Origin: Sesamum alatum
Taxonomy: Eukaryota; Streptophyta; Magnoliopsida; Lamiales; Pedaliaceae
Direction of reading: 5' to 3'
Assembly (NCBI GenBank): GCA_034509735.1
Contig: JACGWO010000008.1
Location: 18,115,864 to 18,179,863, forward strand
DNA length: 64,000 bases
The position numbers and the translations under genes are program-made. This document shows positions 32,691 through 46,167 of this stretch, one piece after another; positions within the stretch are counted from its first letter, which is position 1, and every line of letters starts with the position of its first letter. Below the pieces are notes generated by a model. It was not told the DNA's origin, did no database searches, and saw only the letters and a program-made list of their open reading frames with translations.

Positions 32691-35600
32691 ATTACAACTA
32701 AAAAAACTGATTTTGGAACGGATAAATTGGACGGGGCATTTTCTGCTCGTAATTGAAACGGGTTTTGTAACTTCTGGAATGGATATGCATTGCAGATATC
32801 ATCAATGCGTTCTTGAAAAATTCGGCGTTCTTTGAAACGTGCGAAACGTTATAAGACCCGTTCCAATTTTTTTTAAAAGAGGACGTTCAGAAACCCATTC
32901 CAAATTGATGGCCGAAACAAATTTGAAACACATTTTGGAATGGCATCGTTTGAATTGCAACAGTTGTTCGCAAAATAAAAATATTTGTTCCAATATCGTG
33001 TTAAACACAGTTACAATTTTGGAACGATAGGAAAATCGTTACTAATTAGTTACAATTTGTAATGGTTATTTAATAATAGCTGGACTATGTTACAAAGCCG
33101 TTCTAGAAAGGCGCTCTGTAGTTTAATGACTATATTTTAACGGCTACTTTTGCTCACTCCAAATCCCATTCAAAAAAAATCTTATATATGTTTGTGGCAT
33201 GCTGTTTTCATTTATTTTTTCTCACTCTCTTAAATTTTACACCATAAATACTCTCAATCTCTCTATGATTTTTGAGAAAATAAAGTTGATCAGTTAGAAT
33301 TGCATCATTTTATAGTGGACCATTGATCTTTTTAGCTGGTTGACCAGGTAACAACTTAAACCCCTTTGTTAATTAAAATGCACTTTAGTTATAGTTTTCT
33401 TAATTTTATATTTGAAAGATAAGTATTATTAGTTGCAAGTAATAATTAATTTATAGCTAGAAATATAATTATATATATATATATGTGTGTATGTGTAGTG
33501 GTTGTCGTGTTAAAGCAATTGAGGAGATGGATGTTTGAGAAGAATCTCCCTGGGAGGGTGGGTCTTAGGCCTGAATTTGAGGATGATGTTCATACTTTCA
33601 CAGAATGGGCCAAGTGTCAGCATGGACATAGAAGGCGAGAAGATTAGGTGTCCGTGTCGGAAGTGCAAAAATGAAAGGTTCAATTAAACGCTAGACAAGG
33701 TCAATGTTGACTTATGTATGAGAGGTTTTATGCCGAAATATTATAATTGGACTTCCCATGGTGAGGAGAGAGTGCAGGAGTACCTTGATATAGTGACCGC
33801 GCCCCCAGTGCAGGAGGAACAAACCCCAGCTGTTCATGAGGGTACTACACACTAAGGTGATGAATAGCAGATGGATTGGGCGAAGAGGATGGTTTTTGAT
33901 GCAATGGGTCGGGCTTCATTTCATCTTACCACGAGGGTGTGCCTGATGAGAGTACGAGGTCCTGTCCTACTAGTGCTGGTCCTAGGGGGGTCTCTATAAT
34001 TATGTGTCTGAGTTGTCAAACCACTTTTCGATTTAGTGCTCGTTGGCCACAAGTCGTGGTGGAGCGATCGTACCCAATCTTAGTTGTCAACGGTTGCTGG
34101 ACTGGTGAACATAAAGACTGAGAATAATTTTTCATACAGATGCTATAATCAGGTATTCTAGTGACTAGTAATATAGTGCCTCGTTATCACAACCTGCCCA
34201 TTGATTACTGTACTACGAAGAAGTTGATACGGGATTTTGGCTTACCTTTTGAGAAGATTGATGTGTGTAAAAGCAACTACATATTGTACTGGAAGGAGAA
34301 CATTAATCTAGACTATTGCAAGTTTTGTGAAGATCCTAGTTACAAGCCAACCAAGGAACTAAACCCTCACAAGAAGTCCTTGTATGTTGTTCTTAGGTAC
34401 TTGTCGATTACTCCCCGACTGCAGAGATTGTATGCTTTAGCAATGATTGCGCAACACATGATGTGGCATGCCACCCATCAGATAGAGGAGGGATCCATGT
34501 GCCATCCATTCGATTCAAAGGCTTGGAGATATTTTGACCAAACATATCTCGATTTAGCATTGGAGCTTCACTGATGGGTTTGCGCCGCACGGATAGGATG
34601 GTCGTACGTACTCACGTTGGCAGTTTATATATACACCGTACAATCTCCCATGTGGATGTGCATGACGCCTGAGTATATGTTCCTGATGATGGTGATTCCT
34701 GACCCGTCTATTCTGAAGCATTTGATCGATGTATACCTAGAAACTTTGATCGAGGAGCTGCTACAATTGTGGCATGTAGGTGTACGGACACAGACAATGC
34801 CATGAACCAGGTAGTCATGATGTGTGCGACGTCGATGTGGACCTGAACAACCTACCCTCTTATGGGATGACGTCTGGATGGGTAACACAGGTGTTATGGG
34901 GTGTCTAGTTTGTATGATGACACACGGGCATTCCATCTGCAGCACGGTAGGAAGGCATGCTACTTTGACTGTCATAGATAGTTTTTCTCCCAGGACCATT
35001 CGCATCGCATGTACCAAAAAGCCTTCACTAGAAGTCGGGTGGAGAGAAAGATCGCACGGCTGAGACTAAGAGGAGAGCAGATCCACGATTGGGTGGAAGA
35101 GTTTAGTCATGCAGTTGAAAAACTATTAACACTCCCACCAAGCTACGGTAGCGACCACAAGTGGACAAAGAAAAGCATCTTCTGGGTTCTTCCAAACTGC
35201 GCCAACACATTTGATACGGCACAATCTTGATGTCATGCACATTAAGAAGAATGTGTTGACAACATATTCAATACTGTGATGGACATAGAGGGAAAACGAA
35301 GGACAGTCTGAATGCACGGAAGGACATGAACATATATAATCTATGAAAGCTTGAGATGGATGAACAGACACCGAACGCTATGCCTAAAACGGTATATACC
35401 CTGATGAAGTAGCAGAAGATGAGGATATGTGCTTGGATTTGTTGTCTGACGTTTCTTAATGGGTACGCATCTAACCTTGCCCATTGCGTCGACATGACAG
35501 AGTTAAGAATGCACAGCATGAAAAGGAGGACGAAGATAGCTTCGAGGACTACGAGACAGAAGAAGATGACAATTGAGTGCTAGTGTTTGTGCCTGGAATT

Positions 35601-36026
35601 TTATTCATCAGTTATGTAACGGTTTTGTAATTAAATATCTATGTTTATAGATTTTATCAATAAATTTTTTAGAAAAAATAAAAAACATTTGTAATGGTTT
35701 ATTTTGAAAAAACCATTATAGAAGTAGTTCCAAACTAAAATATATTTGGTGGAAAACTCAATAATTGGTGAGAATTTCAAATTTTAGAACGATTTTTATA
35801 ACACAACCGTTTCAAAGGCCGTTACAAACAAAAAATTAACTGGCGCTGAGTCTAAAATATGGGAGGAATTTCAAATTGTGGAAAGGTTAATCATACAAGC
35901 CACTCCAAACACCGTTCCAAGTTATTTTATTTAGCACAAAAATTTAAAAACTTGGCAGGAGTTCCATTTCAAAACCTCGTTCCAAATTTCACATGAAGCC
36001 ATTCCAAAATTTTTAGTTTTCATAAC
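32691..36026 (+). mobile_element. Decayed CACTA (En/Spm-type) transposon
   Basis: The ends are imperfect inverted repeats: ATTACAACTAAAAAAACTG at 32691-32709 with a GGAACG word, against CCATTCCAAAATTTTTAG near 35999-36017. Both ends carry many GTTCCAA / TTGGAAC words over about 400 bases, like CACTA subterminal repeats. The interior encodes remnants of TNP2-type transposase. The first bases have drifted from CACTA, so edges are approximate. Confidence 0.65.
33529..35576 (+). pseudogene. CACTA TNP2-type transposase, broken
   Basis: The first piece (33529-33790) matches the transposase-associated domain, with a CPCRKCKN cysteine motif and the MPKYYNWTSHGEE segment, interrupted by a stop. After a decayed gap, 34161-34574 is open and shows the transposase core: FEKIDVCKSNYILYWKEN, LRYLSITPRLQRLYA and MMWHATH. 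Further fragments in changing frames to about 35380 include YNLP-type, IDVYLETLIEELLQLW, KKSIFW and a HNLDVMHI-like segment, and an acidic end near 35540-35576. The native enzyme cuts and moves CACTA elements. Many frame breaks make this copy inactive. Confidence 0.85.
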
Positions 36027-36249
36027 CATTCCAATGTTTAAGAAAATAACTTACAAAACTTTTAAAAAATGTCAAACTTATCCCGGGTACAATATCTCAA
36101 CATCTGTGAGCCGAATTCATACCAAAATTCAACACATAACATATTCCGTCTATCTGATCATATCTAACGGTCTGATTGAATATCACATGGCCTGATTGAA
36201 TGATGCAGTGATCTAAAAGACTAATTGTACATTCCGAATGCAATATCTT
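36027..36249. other. Short unassigned flank
   Basis: No gene is seen. It separates the CACTA remnant from the B1 5' LTR. The five bases before the LTR (36245-36249, ATCTT) would be the B1 target duplication. Confidence 0.4.
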
Positions 36250-39200
36250 TGTTAGAATAGGTGACCAGAAAGCCAATAGGTTTGGCAATTTGTAACCTAT
36301 CTGACAACTTGATGTTAATGTAATATTATTATGCGATGAATAAAATGAGTGTTCGTCACTATTGGTACATACTTTGTTGCGCTCATTTTACATATATTAA
36401 AACGGTGTTTTACTTATATCGCAACAAAGCCCACAGACCACGATTAAACAACTCATGCAGTTGGGCCACGCATTGGATGGTGGTCATGAAACCAACTGAT
36501 TAAGAGTTGGGTCTGAAACATTCGAAATCGAGGACCTCGAGACAGGGCATCGAGAGTCCTATTGAGACTTGCATCAGGAGTCGTGGTCATTGGATGAGTG
36601 CCGTGTTTCATCGGCGACAGGCGTGGGATGCCTACACGATCTTGATGGGTTGGTCGACTGGGGTCGAGCCGACTGGACTAACTTGCGGGGATCATCATAT
36701 GGAAGTCTTGGAGGCTTGGTCGGTATGATTGGATTTCCCCGATTCCGATAGTACGGGAGTAGTCCTCCGACTTGAGGAATCATGGCAGTCGCGTGCATAG
36801 GACGGTTGTATCTTGGATCTGGCGACAGGTGATCATTCTGTAAGATGATCATTATAAGCCTTGTCCAGTGCAGTCAGAATGTGTAGCGAGGACGGTGGAT
36901 TCCAAGAAGAGGATCTGTCCCCTGTCAGTATGTGACAGAGGTATCTCCTATGCGCTCGGAGACACGTTCATGCTGCTTAAAGTTGTGGCCACAGTGGTTG
37001 GTCGAACAAGAAATGGTTTCCTATATCGATGCAATGAAGCATAAGTAGTCTCGAGTATTAAGCATAGATGCCTAGTCAAGGATGGGAACTGACGCCCAAT
37101 TCCATACCCTAGACTAAGGCCGGGAGATGGTAGATGGAAGGACCGTATCCATACGGAATTGGCGCCTAAATGTTCACGCCAACATTCACCTAGTCTCTAG
37201 TGCCATGGACCGTTGCTAGACGGCCACCTATGGTAACGGGCCCTTGTGGGACACGGACCCAAGTCTAACTGAGGGTGAACCTAAAGTGTCACACACAAAT
37301 CACCGAGAAGGTTGAGAGATTGACTTGGAGTCAATCTCGAAGGATAAATAAGTAATTGGATTACTTAATGGATGGTCCATTGGACGGATATTGTATCTGG
37401 CCCTCGTTTAATCGGTAAATTGGATTTGTCGATTAAATATGGAAAGTCAAGATGTTGGATATTTTGATTGGATTACAAGACCAACAGGAATAACTTAAGT
37501 GAACATTAAATTGGATTTAACTTTAGGTTCGTCGTAATTGGATTACGATAAAATCCGGTCCGTTAAATTTTGACCCGAGAGGAGAAATAATTCCTATTTT
37601 GGAATAGGAAGAAGTTGAACTTCTTCCCATAAAGAGCATGGCCGAAAATGCTCCCTTGGAGGAAGTTAAAATCAACCATGCTTCATGCAAGGTGGTAGTT
37701 GACTTGTCTCTTTTGAAAGAAACAAATCAACTCCAATCAAGCCCTTCCCTTTTGGTATGATTTGATCATACCTTAAAAGTTGGTAGGTTTGATTGAAGAA
37801 CTAATGGTGATTGATTGGGATGTATCTAGCCATCCTTGGATGAACCTAGACACATTCCAATAATCACATTAATTATGTATATATAGGAGTATATACAACA
37901 CCTTATATGTAAGAATCATAATTCATCTTTTCTAGGAATAGTGAAGCAAAAATTCGGCCCCTCACCTCTCTCACTCTTGGCCATCTCTCTCCTCTCCCAC
38001 TTGTGTTCTTCACTTGATTTTGAATCAAAAGGAAGAACAAAGTAGGTTTAAGAGCACACTAACTCATAGTGTTTTTCTCTTGAACCGATTCCTTCCTAGA
38101 CCCATGAAAGAAAATCCGGTGGATCGTCCCGGGAATTGCGCGAATGCGGAAGCGCGGTAAAAATAAACATATTAAAATTTACAAAACAAAAGGCATGCTT
38201 TTAATTTAATGAACACGCTCAAGGGGTGTGCCCTTGAGGTTCCCGGGCGTTCGGTGTATCTCATGATCATAAAACAATTAAAGAAATCATGGAGGCCATA
38301 GAGTTGAAAAATAAAGAGGGACGAAAATCTTAAACGAGACCTACCCGTTGTCGTTTTCGTCTTCAACTGCTACTCGCGTTGTTCCCCGTTTTGCACCAAG
38401 ACCTCGTTCTTGAGATCCTCCAAATCGTGACACACGATCCACCCACGTATCTTGCACGTCGTGCTAGCAACGAACAAGTATTATTTTTGGAGTGGACGAA
38501 TCAATAACTCGTTATCAATTAACGGTATTGGTTTCGTCTAAGTTCTTGATGTTCCAAGAACAAAAAGAACTAAGGAAAAATATTTTCTTGCTAGAGAAAG
38601 AGAGAGAGGCGGACGAGAGGTAGGAGAGGGAGAGTGTGTGTTGTGTGTGTTTTTCAAGAATCATCAATCTCTTAAATGTTGGAAGCTAGGGGTTTATATA
38701 GAGGAAGAGTTTAATCCTCTTTAAACTCAAACTCTAAGTAACCTAATTTGACTAGGATTTTGACCTAGTCAAAGTCCTAGTCAAAACTAGTGTTTGACCT
38801 AGTCAAACGAATCCTAGCCTTCCATCTCCCCTTTCCATCTCAACCGTTGATTTTAATTTAATGGAATATTTAAATCCTATTAAATATTCCAAAAGGCTAA
38901 AAGAATAAATATAATATAATAAATAAATATTATAATTTATTCTAAGCCCATTAAATCAACCCTTTTAATAAATCCTATTTATTAATTTAATTCCCTTTAT
39001 CAAATAGAAGGAATTAATTTCTCCAAGAAAATATAGGACCCGATTAAATCTAATTTAATCATTCTTTACTCCAATATTTAATTCTAAATTAAATACTAAG
39101 TGTGTGTGTGGATAGTGTGTGACTCTTTAGGTTCACCATTCAGCTAGACTTGATCGGATTCCTAGAATCCGTCCGTTACCATGGGTGGCCATCTAGCAAC

Positions 39201-40480
39201 GGTCCATGGCACTAGAGACTAGGTGAAATATTCGGGGATGAACATTTAGGCTCTAACAGTACACTTGTCCTTCTGTCTTCGGTCTCATCACTTAGGGTCT
39301 AAGGCACGGAAAATGCAGGTACCCATTTTGGACCTAAGTGTCGGTCTGTCCTCACCAAACGCCGCAAGGGAAACCTTTTCCCTTCTGTTCAGTCACTGTG
39401 GCCACAGATTTCAGGGACAAGACACAGAGCATATATGAGACTCAACTGTCAACACCTTTTGACAGGAGACAGATCCTTTCTTGGAAACTACTGTCACTTT
39501 GTACACCCGAGCTGCACTAGACATGGCTTATGACTACTCAAGAGTATTTTGCCAATCTCTCACCATATCTAAGATACAGACCTGATGCACAAGTAAAACT
39601 CAGCAGTTCCTCAAGTCAAAGGACTTGGCCTGTACTGTTGGAACCGGGAATACATGTCATACCTTGCTGACCATACTTAAGGCCCTCCGTAAGACGGTTC
39701 CCGCGAGTCACCTCAGTCAGCTGCTTCCTAGCACGCTGACCCACTAACACTGCTTAGACGACCTTCGTCACCCATCGATGAAATACGACAGCAGATGCTT
39801 AGTGCAAGTCTCAAAGGGAATCCCGGTACCCATTTTCGGGATTCCTTGACTTGGACATTTCCGGACTGATTCGGTAAGACTGATTTCATGGACCTACCTC
39901 CAAGCGTAGTCCCAGTCCCCAAAATCGTATCTCAGTCCGTGGGCTTTGTTTGCGTAGTGAACAGAAATGTAAATGCAGATAATTGAACCTAAACAAAGTA
40001 TTGCCATATGAATTTTCACTTCTTTATTCATAAATATTTTTATCAAATACCAAAGAATTCTCTAGACATAGGTTACATATTCCTGCCAAAATTGGCTTTA
40101 CATGGTCACCTATTCTAACAACCCATTTTCTTCTGGCAAAGGAAACGTGTGTTTCTTCCGGTGTGGTGTGGATCACCTTTGGAGAATCCATACATTTGGA
40201 ATTCGTGAGCATTGTGGAGAAGGAACAACGCAAGTAGCCGCAAATACGTAAAATCTTCAAAGTTAATGGTTTTAGTGCGCTTTGATAGTTTTAACTTTTC
40301 ATCTATGCCCTATGTGTTATATGTATGTTTTAAACATTAATACATCCTATATCGAACGCCCGGTTGAGCACCCAAGGGTACACCCTTGGGATTATGTTTA
40401 TTTAAATTGATTTAAATTTACGCACTATTCTCGCTTTCTCGCTTCCGCTAGCGCTCCCGGGTGGATCCGCTTGTCCTTCA
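36250..40480 (+). repeat. 5' LTR of B1, split by a solo A-type LTR
   Basis: LTR parts 36250-38104 and 40126-40480 total about 2210 bases once the insertion and one ACCCA copy are discounted, the usual B-family length. It starts TGTTAGAATAGGTGACC and ends CTTGTCCTTCA, directly before the primer site. Confidence 0.92.
38105..40120 (-). repeat. Solo A-family LTR inside B1 5' LTR, TSD ACCCA
   Basis: A complete 2016-bp A-family LTR has no internal region and is flanked by ACCCA at 38100-38104 and 40121-40125. TATA at about 38693-38701 and the TTGAC cluster at about 38749-38812 are intact. It must be younger than B1. It is minus-oriented, opposite to B1. Confidence 0.95.
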
Positions 40481-40482
40481 AG

Positions 40483-40498
40483 TGCTATCAGAGCCCGG
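40483..40498 (+). other. tRNA primer-binding site, element B1
   Basis: TGCTATCAGAGCCCGG differs by one base from the usual TGGTATCAGAGC core and lies two bases inside the LTR. Confidence 0.85.
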
Positions 40499-41987
40499 TT
40501 TGATGTAAGGGGCATAGATCTATATGTTTGGCATGATCTACTTGCTTTTATGGTTTTAATAGCATGTTAGATTACATAAATATATGAATAATACGATGAT
40601 TAAATTATTTGAATTTGATGGACTTTTTAGCATGCTAATTTTCTTAGATTGGATCTAGAACTGCATGCTCGTTTTCAGCTTATTTCTGTTAATATGTGCT
40701 GAAAAATTACGTCGAAAAATATGGAAAAACGGACAGCAGCGGCAGCGGTTGGCTGCCACCCCTGCCGGCCGGTCACTGGCTGGCAGGCGCCTTGCTGGGC
40801 GCGCGCGGGCTCACTCCGACGGGCAGGCCTGGCCGGCGTGCCTGCCAGCGTGCGTGCTGGCAGGGGCGGCCGCGCATATCGCGGTCGCGCGCAGGCGGGC
40901 GCCTGCGCGCTCTAAGCTTCGGCCAGCGCGCGCGGCCGTGTGCGCTGTGCACAAGCATGCCGCTGCCGGTCGAGGCCAACGCGGCACAGGGCGCGCACAC
41001 GGGTGGCCGGTAGGCACAACGGCTGGGCCGTTTTGTGCCGTTTTTCAATGTTTTTCTGGAAAATTTGATATTCTGTTTTTTCTGCACATTATTCTGAAAA
41101 TGTATTAATTTTGCACATTTGATTTTGGAATAAGTGGATTGTTCCTTAGATCAAATTTGCTTAATTAATTTTGGATTAATACATGCATTGGATGCATTGT
41201 TTATAATGTCCATTAAATTTGAAATTTGAATTTTTGCATATTGTTCATGTATTTATGTTCTGTGATGTTGGACATCACTTGGATATTTGGAATATCCATG
41301 GTTTATGCATAATTATTTGGAATAATTGTGTTATGTGCGTCGATGGAATCAACATGGGATGGTCACAAAAGCCCTATACCTTGTGGATGGATGAATGTAT
41401 GATTATTTACATTTCTGTTGGGTGGGGCATGCGTGCCTCTTGTTTTGGGACTATCATTTCCCATGTTTGAGCCTCATGATATTAAGGCTTGTTATTATTT
41501 CCAATGTATTACTTTCATTTGTAATGAGAGTAGATAGGATTGGTGAGGTTTTAAATTTTTTAACAAGCACATGGAGTGGGAGACCCCAAGGTGGAGCATC
41601 AAGGCATGAAACAAGAGCATTGCAAGGCCCATTAGAATGACAATGGGTATATATTATATTGTAATAAATTGGAACCACCCTAGACAGAACATAGACTCAC
41701 TGCAGGCTCAGTGGGTCGCATAGGTTGGGCTTGTGATCATCCTAACATGGGTATGCTATGTTTTTTGCATGCGGCGTATTTACTTATCGCTTTAAATACT
41801 GGATATTTATGCATGCTAAAACACCTTAATGTGATGAGGTCTCGGTTGTACATTAAACTCTCATTTGGTTGGACCAAGTTATGTATTAGGCCCAGAACGG
41901 ACTTGGATCAAAATAGTATTTTGATCTGTCCGAGTCTTCCATCCATAGTAATGTGGTGAGGAAGCTACCACTACTCAAGTGTGGTCT

Positions 41988-42080
41988 CACGAGTCGTGGC
42001 ACACTTGGACTAGGGGAAAGCTGCACCATTGTTGTGAACAAAGAGACTGCGCTCACTGTTTCCCTGTCTCACGAGTCGTG
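41988..42080 (+). other. Leader palindrome pair (element B1)
   Basis: Two perfect copies of CACGAGTCGTG at 41988-41998 and 42070-42080, each within GTCTCACGAGTCGTGG, start 457 and 375 bases upstream of the gag ATG at 42445. Confidence 0.72.
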
Positions 42081-42444
42081 GGGGGGCGATAGTTTGAGGC
42101 ATTGGTTGATGGGTCGGGCCCAACACTGAGTAATATGGTTCGCTTGGAGTCCTCGGAACCATACGAATAGGTGAGGCAAAACATCTTGGGAATCTCATGG
42201 GATGAGAATGATATTGGATATCTCCCACGAGGTTTTCTTCATGTGAATCGTAAAAGCGAGGCATGGAGATTACGCTTGTGGATCCCAAGCCCACCAGGAA
42301 ATGATTTCCTGAAACTCCACTTGAGAGTGGTGGACTTTCGTACAAATAGTGGGAGGGTTAAAGACTAAAAGACCAAATCTTCAACTTGAACAATAATATT
42401 GCCATCATCTGCTAATTTATGCTTTACATTTTATTAATGTAGAT

Positions 42445-43300
42445 ATGTCGAAGAATCCATTCACCATGGTACTTGAGACTAATAAATTCAAAGGAAAGAA
42501 TTACTCGGACTACTTGAGAAACCTGAGTATTGTCCTCGGTTTCGAGAACCAAGACTACGTCTTGGACGAGCCACTGCCGAGCGACTTACCGGAGAGGTCC
42601 ACGCCAGAAGAACGTTTGACGTTCGAGAAATGGCAAGAGGACAACCGGAAAGTAAGCAGTATCATACTGGCTTCGATGTCCAACGACATCCAGAAGCAGT
42701 ATGAGAGGCTGGACAACGTCTCCGCCATAATGCTCCGCATGAACGAGGTTTATGCTGTTCTGGATAGGGTATGTTAGATATGCCGCCACAAAAGCATTCT
42801 TTGGCACCAAGCTTGTTGAAGGATCATCTGTACAAACTCATGGGGTTAATGTTCTCTCCTTAGTGGAGAAACTCGAGGACCTTAAAGCTGGGCTTAACAA
42901 TGACATGTACAATGACGTGATCCTCTAGTCGCTTCCTCCATTCTATGATCCGTTTGTTGTAAACTACAACATGAACGGACTTGAGAAGTCTATTCATGAG
43001 TTGATCAACATGCTGGTCCAATACGAGGCCACGACCTACAAGTCGGCGCCGACAGTATTGATAGGAGAGGCTTTGACCTCCAAGGCGAATGGTAAGAGGG
43101 TCGGATGTTGGAAGAGGAAGAAGGGAAAAAGGAAGATGGTTGCGGCCCCTGCTCGCGCTCCAGGCATCTCTGTTGCTCCGGTGGGACCGAGCAAAGGGAA
43201 AGGGAAGGCCCTTGGTTCTCAGCAGTCCAAGGCAAATGATGTCTGCATGCATTGCCAAGGGAAGGGGCATTAGAAGAGGGAGTGCCCACAACTCCTCTCC
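42445..43300 (+). pseudogene. Copia gag of B1, broken
   Basis: ATG at 42445 (MSKNPFTMVLETNKF) opens 110 codons up to 42777. A frame shift near 42765 then leads to the segment GTKLVEGSSVQTHG in another frame. A TAG near 42927 and another in the zinc knuckle (CMHCQGKGH then a stop in place of tryptophan, near 43270) interrupt it. Gag forms the particle and binds RNA; this copy cannot be made whole. Confidence 0.9.
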
Positions 43301-43909
43301 AACCCAGGTATGTTTGTGGTTGAAGTAAACATGATAACTAATTCTGCTTCATGGGTATTAGATACTGGGTGTGGTGCTCACATCTGCAATGATTTGCAGG
43401 CACTGCAAAGAAGCAGAAGGTTAACCAAGGATGAGATGATCCTGAGGCTAGGCGATGGCAAGGCCGTTACTGCGGAAGCCGTAGGATCAATGGAGTTAGC
43501 CATTAGTAGTCATGTTAGGATTGTACTGAACGACTGTTTCTATGTACCTAGCATGATTAAAAAATATTGTTTCTATCCCGGTCCTTGACAAGGAGGGATT
43601 TGAATTTACCATCAATAAAAATGGCTTTTTCATTATTAAAGATGGTATTTCTCATCTGCTTGGTACATTGGTAAATGGTCTGTACATACTTCAACAGTCT
43701 AATTGGATTATGACTGCAGAACACAAACGAAAACATGATGATCACAATAACGCACAAATATGGCATGTGAGGTTAGGTCATATTTCTAAAGACATGATAA
43801 GAAGGTTGGTGGACTCAAAGAGTCTAGAAATAGACGATTTGGATAACCTACCGACTTGCGAGTCCTGTCAGAAGGGAAAGATGACCAAGAAACCCTTTGT
43901 TGGACAAAT
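43301..43909 (+). pseudogene. B1 protease and GAG-pre-integrase, cut by B2
   Basis: Protease shows SASWVLDTGCGAH at about 43345-43385 with the D-T-G catalytic triad. The frame is lost near 43570-43660. The pre-integrase zinc segment follows (WHVRLGH ... CESC, about 43760-43870) and ends in FVGQ where B2 is inserted at 43910. Confidence 0.88.
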
Positions 43910-46149
43910 TGTTAGAATAGGTGACCTGAAAGCCAATAGGTTTGGCGATTTATAACCTATCGGACAACTTGATGTAAATGTAATATTATTATGTGATGAA
44001 TAATATGAGTATTCGTCACTTCTGGTGCTTAGTTTGTTGCGCTCATTTCACATTTGTTAAAATGGTGTTTAACTTATATCGCAACAAAGCCCACAGACCA
44101 TGGATAACAACTCGTGCAGTTGGGCCACGCATTTGATGATGGTCATGAAACCAACTGATTAAGAGTTGGGTCTGAAACGTTCCAAGTCAAGGACCTCGAG
44201 ACAGGGCATCGAGAGTCCTATTGAGAATTGCGTCAAGAGTCATGTTCATTGGATGAGTGCCGTGTTTTCATCGGCGACAGGCGTCGGACACCTACACGAT
44301 CTTGATGGGTTGGTCGACTCGGGTCGAGCCGACTGGACTGACTCGCGGGGATCATCATATGGAAGCCTTGGAGGCTTGGTCGGTATGATTGGTTTTTCCC
44401 GGTTCCGATAGTACGGGAGTAATCCTCAGACTTGAGGGATCATGGCAGTCGCGTGCACATGACGGTTGTATCTTGGATGTGGCGAGAGGTGATCATTCTG
44501 TAAGATGATCATCATAAGCCTTGTCCAGTGTAGTCGGAATGTGTAGCGAGGACGATGGATTCCAAGAAGAGGATCCGTCCCCTGTCAGTATGTGACAGAG
44601 GTATCTCCTATGTACTCGGAGACACGTTCATGCTATTTGAAGTTGTGGCCACAGTGGTTGGTCGAACAGGGAATGGTTTCCTGTGTCGACACAATGAAGC
44701 ATACGTGGTCTCGAGTATTAAGCATAGATGCCTAGTCAAGGATGGGAACCGACGCCCAATTTCATACCCCAGACTAAGGCCGGGAGACGGTAGATGGAAG
44801 GATCGTACCTGTACGGAATCGGCGCCTAAATGTTAACGCCAATTCACCTAGTCTCTAGTGCCATGAACTGTTGTTAGACGGTCACCCATGGTAACGGGCC
44901 CTTTTGGGACACGGGCCCAAGTCTAGCTGAGGGTGAACCTAAAGGGTTACACACAAATCACCGAGGAGGTTGAGAGATCGACTTGGAGTCAATCTCGAAG
45001 GATAAAATAAGTAATTGGATTACTTAAGGGAAAGTCCATTGGATGGACGGGCCGATATTGTATCGGGCTTCCGTTTAATCGATAAATTGGATTTTCGATT
45101 AAATATGGAAAGTTGAGACGTTGAGACGTTGGATCTTTTAATTAGATTAAAAGATCAACGAGAATCATTTAAATGGACATTAAATTGGATTTAATGTTGA
45201 GTTCGTCGTAATTGGATTATGATAAAACCCGGTCCGTTAAATTTACTCGAGAGGATAAATAATTCCTATTTTTGGAATAGAAAGAAGTTGGACTTCTTCC
45301 CTTATTTAAACATGGCCGACATGCTCCCTTGGAGGAAGCAAAATCAGCCATGTTTCATGCTAGGTGGTATGTTGACTTATCTCTTTTGGAAAGAGACAAA
45401 TTAACTCCAATCAAGCTCTTCCCTTTTGGTATGATTTGATCATACCATAAACTTTGGTAGGCTTGATTGAAGAATTGATGGTGATTGATTAGAATGAATC
45501 TAGATATCCGTGGATGAACCTAGACACATTCCAATAATCACATTAATTATGTATATATATTAGAATATACAACAGAAAGCATAAGTGATTCATTATTCAT
45601 CTTTTTCTAGGAAAAAGAGAAGACAATTTTTGAATCCCCTCTCCTCTCTCTCTCAACTCTCGGCCTCTCTCCCTCTCTCACACTTGTGTTCTTCACTTGA
45701 TTTTGAATCAAGAAGAAGAACAAAGTAAGTTTAAGAGAGCACTAATTCATAGTGTTCTTCTCTTAAACCGATTCCTTGTTAAACCCGTTCTTTTTCTAGC
45801 AAGAAGAACGTGTGTTTCTTCCGGTGTGGTGTGGATCACCTTTGGAGAATCCATACGTTTGGATTTCGTGAGCATTCCGGAGAAGGAACAACGCAAGTAG
45901 CCGGGAGCATACGCTAAACAATCGAAGGTAACGGTCTCCTTACGCTTTGATTGATTTATTGTATATATCTATGCCCTATGTGTTTAAATATATGTTTCCA
46001 ATATTTACACATCCTACATCGAACGCCCGGTTGGGCACTCAAGGGTACACCCCTTGGGATTCGTTTATTTAAATTTGATTTAAATTTACGTGCTATTTCT
46101 CGCTTTCTCGCTTCCGCTCGCGCTCCCGGACGGATCCACTTGTCTTCCA
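43910..46149 (+). repeat. 5' LTR of B2 (2240 bp)
   Basis: Starts TGTTAGAATAGGTGACC, ends TGTCTTCCA, and is followed by a primer site. The same length as the LTR at 4957-7196. Confidence 0.92.
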
Positions 46150-46151
46150 AC

Positions 46152-46167
46152 TAGTATCAGAGCCCGG
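46152..46167 (+). other. tRNA primer-binding site, element B2
   Basis: TAGTATCAGAGCCCGG, one mismatch from the initiator-methionine tRNA site core. Confidence 0.82.

Larger units (their letters stand above)
40481..42444 (+). other. 5' leader of B1 with GC-rich island
   Basis: The leader is 1.96 kb long. The GC-rich island is at about 40736-41036 (GCGCGCG, CCGGCC and CTGCC words; frames open on both strands, not genes). The palindrome pair is at 41988-42080. The remainder is AT-rich. Confidence 0.75.

Noticed and set aside
40665..41108. 147-codon frame across the B1 GC-rich island
   Set aside because: Same reasoning: composition-driven, not shared as protein with the other islands.
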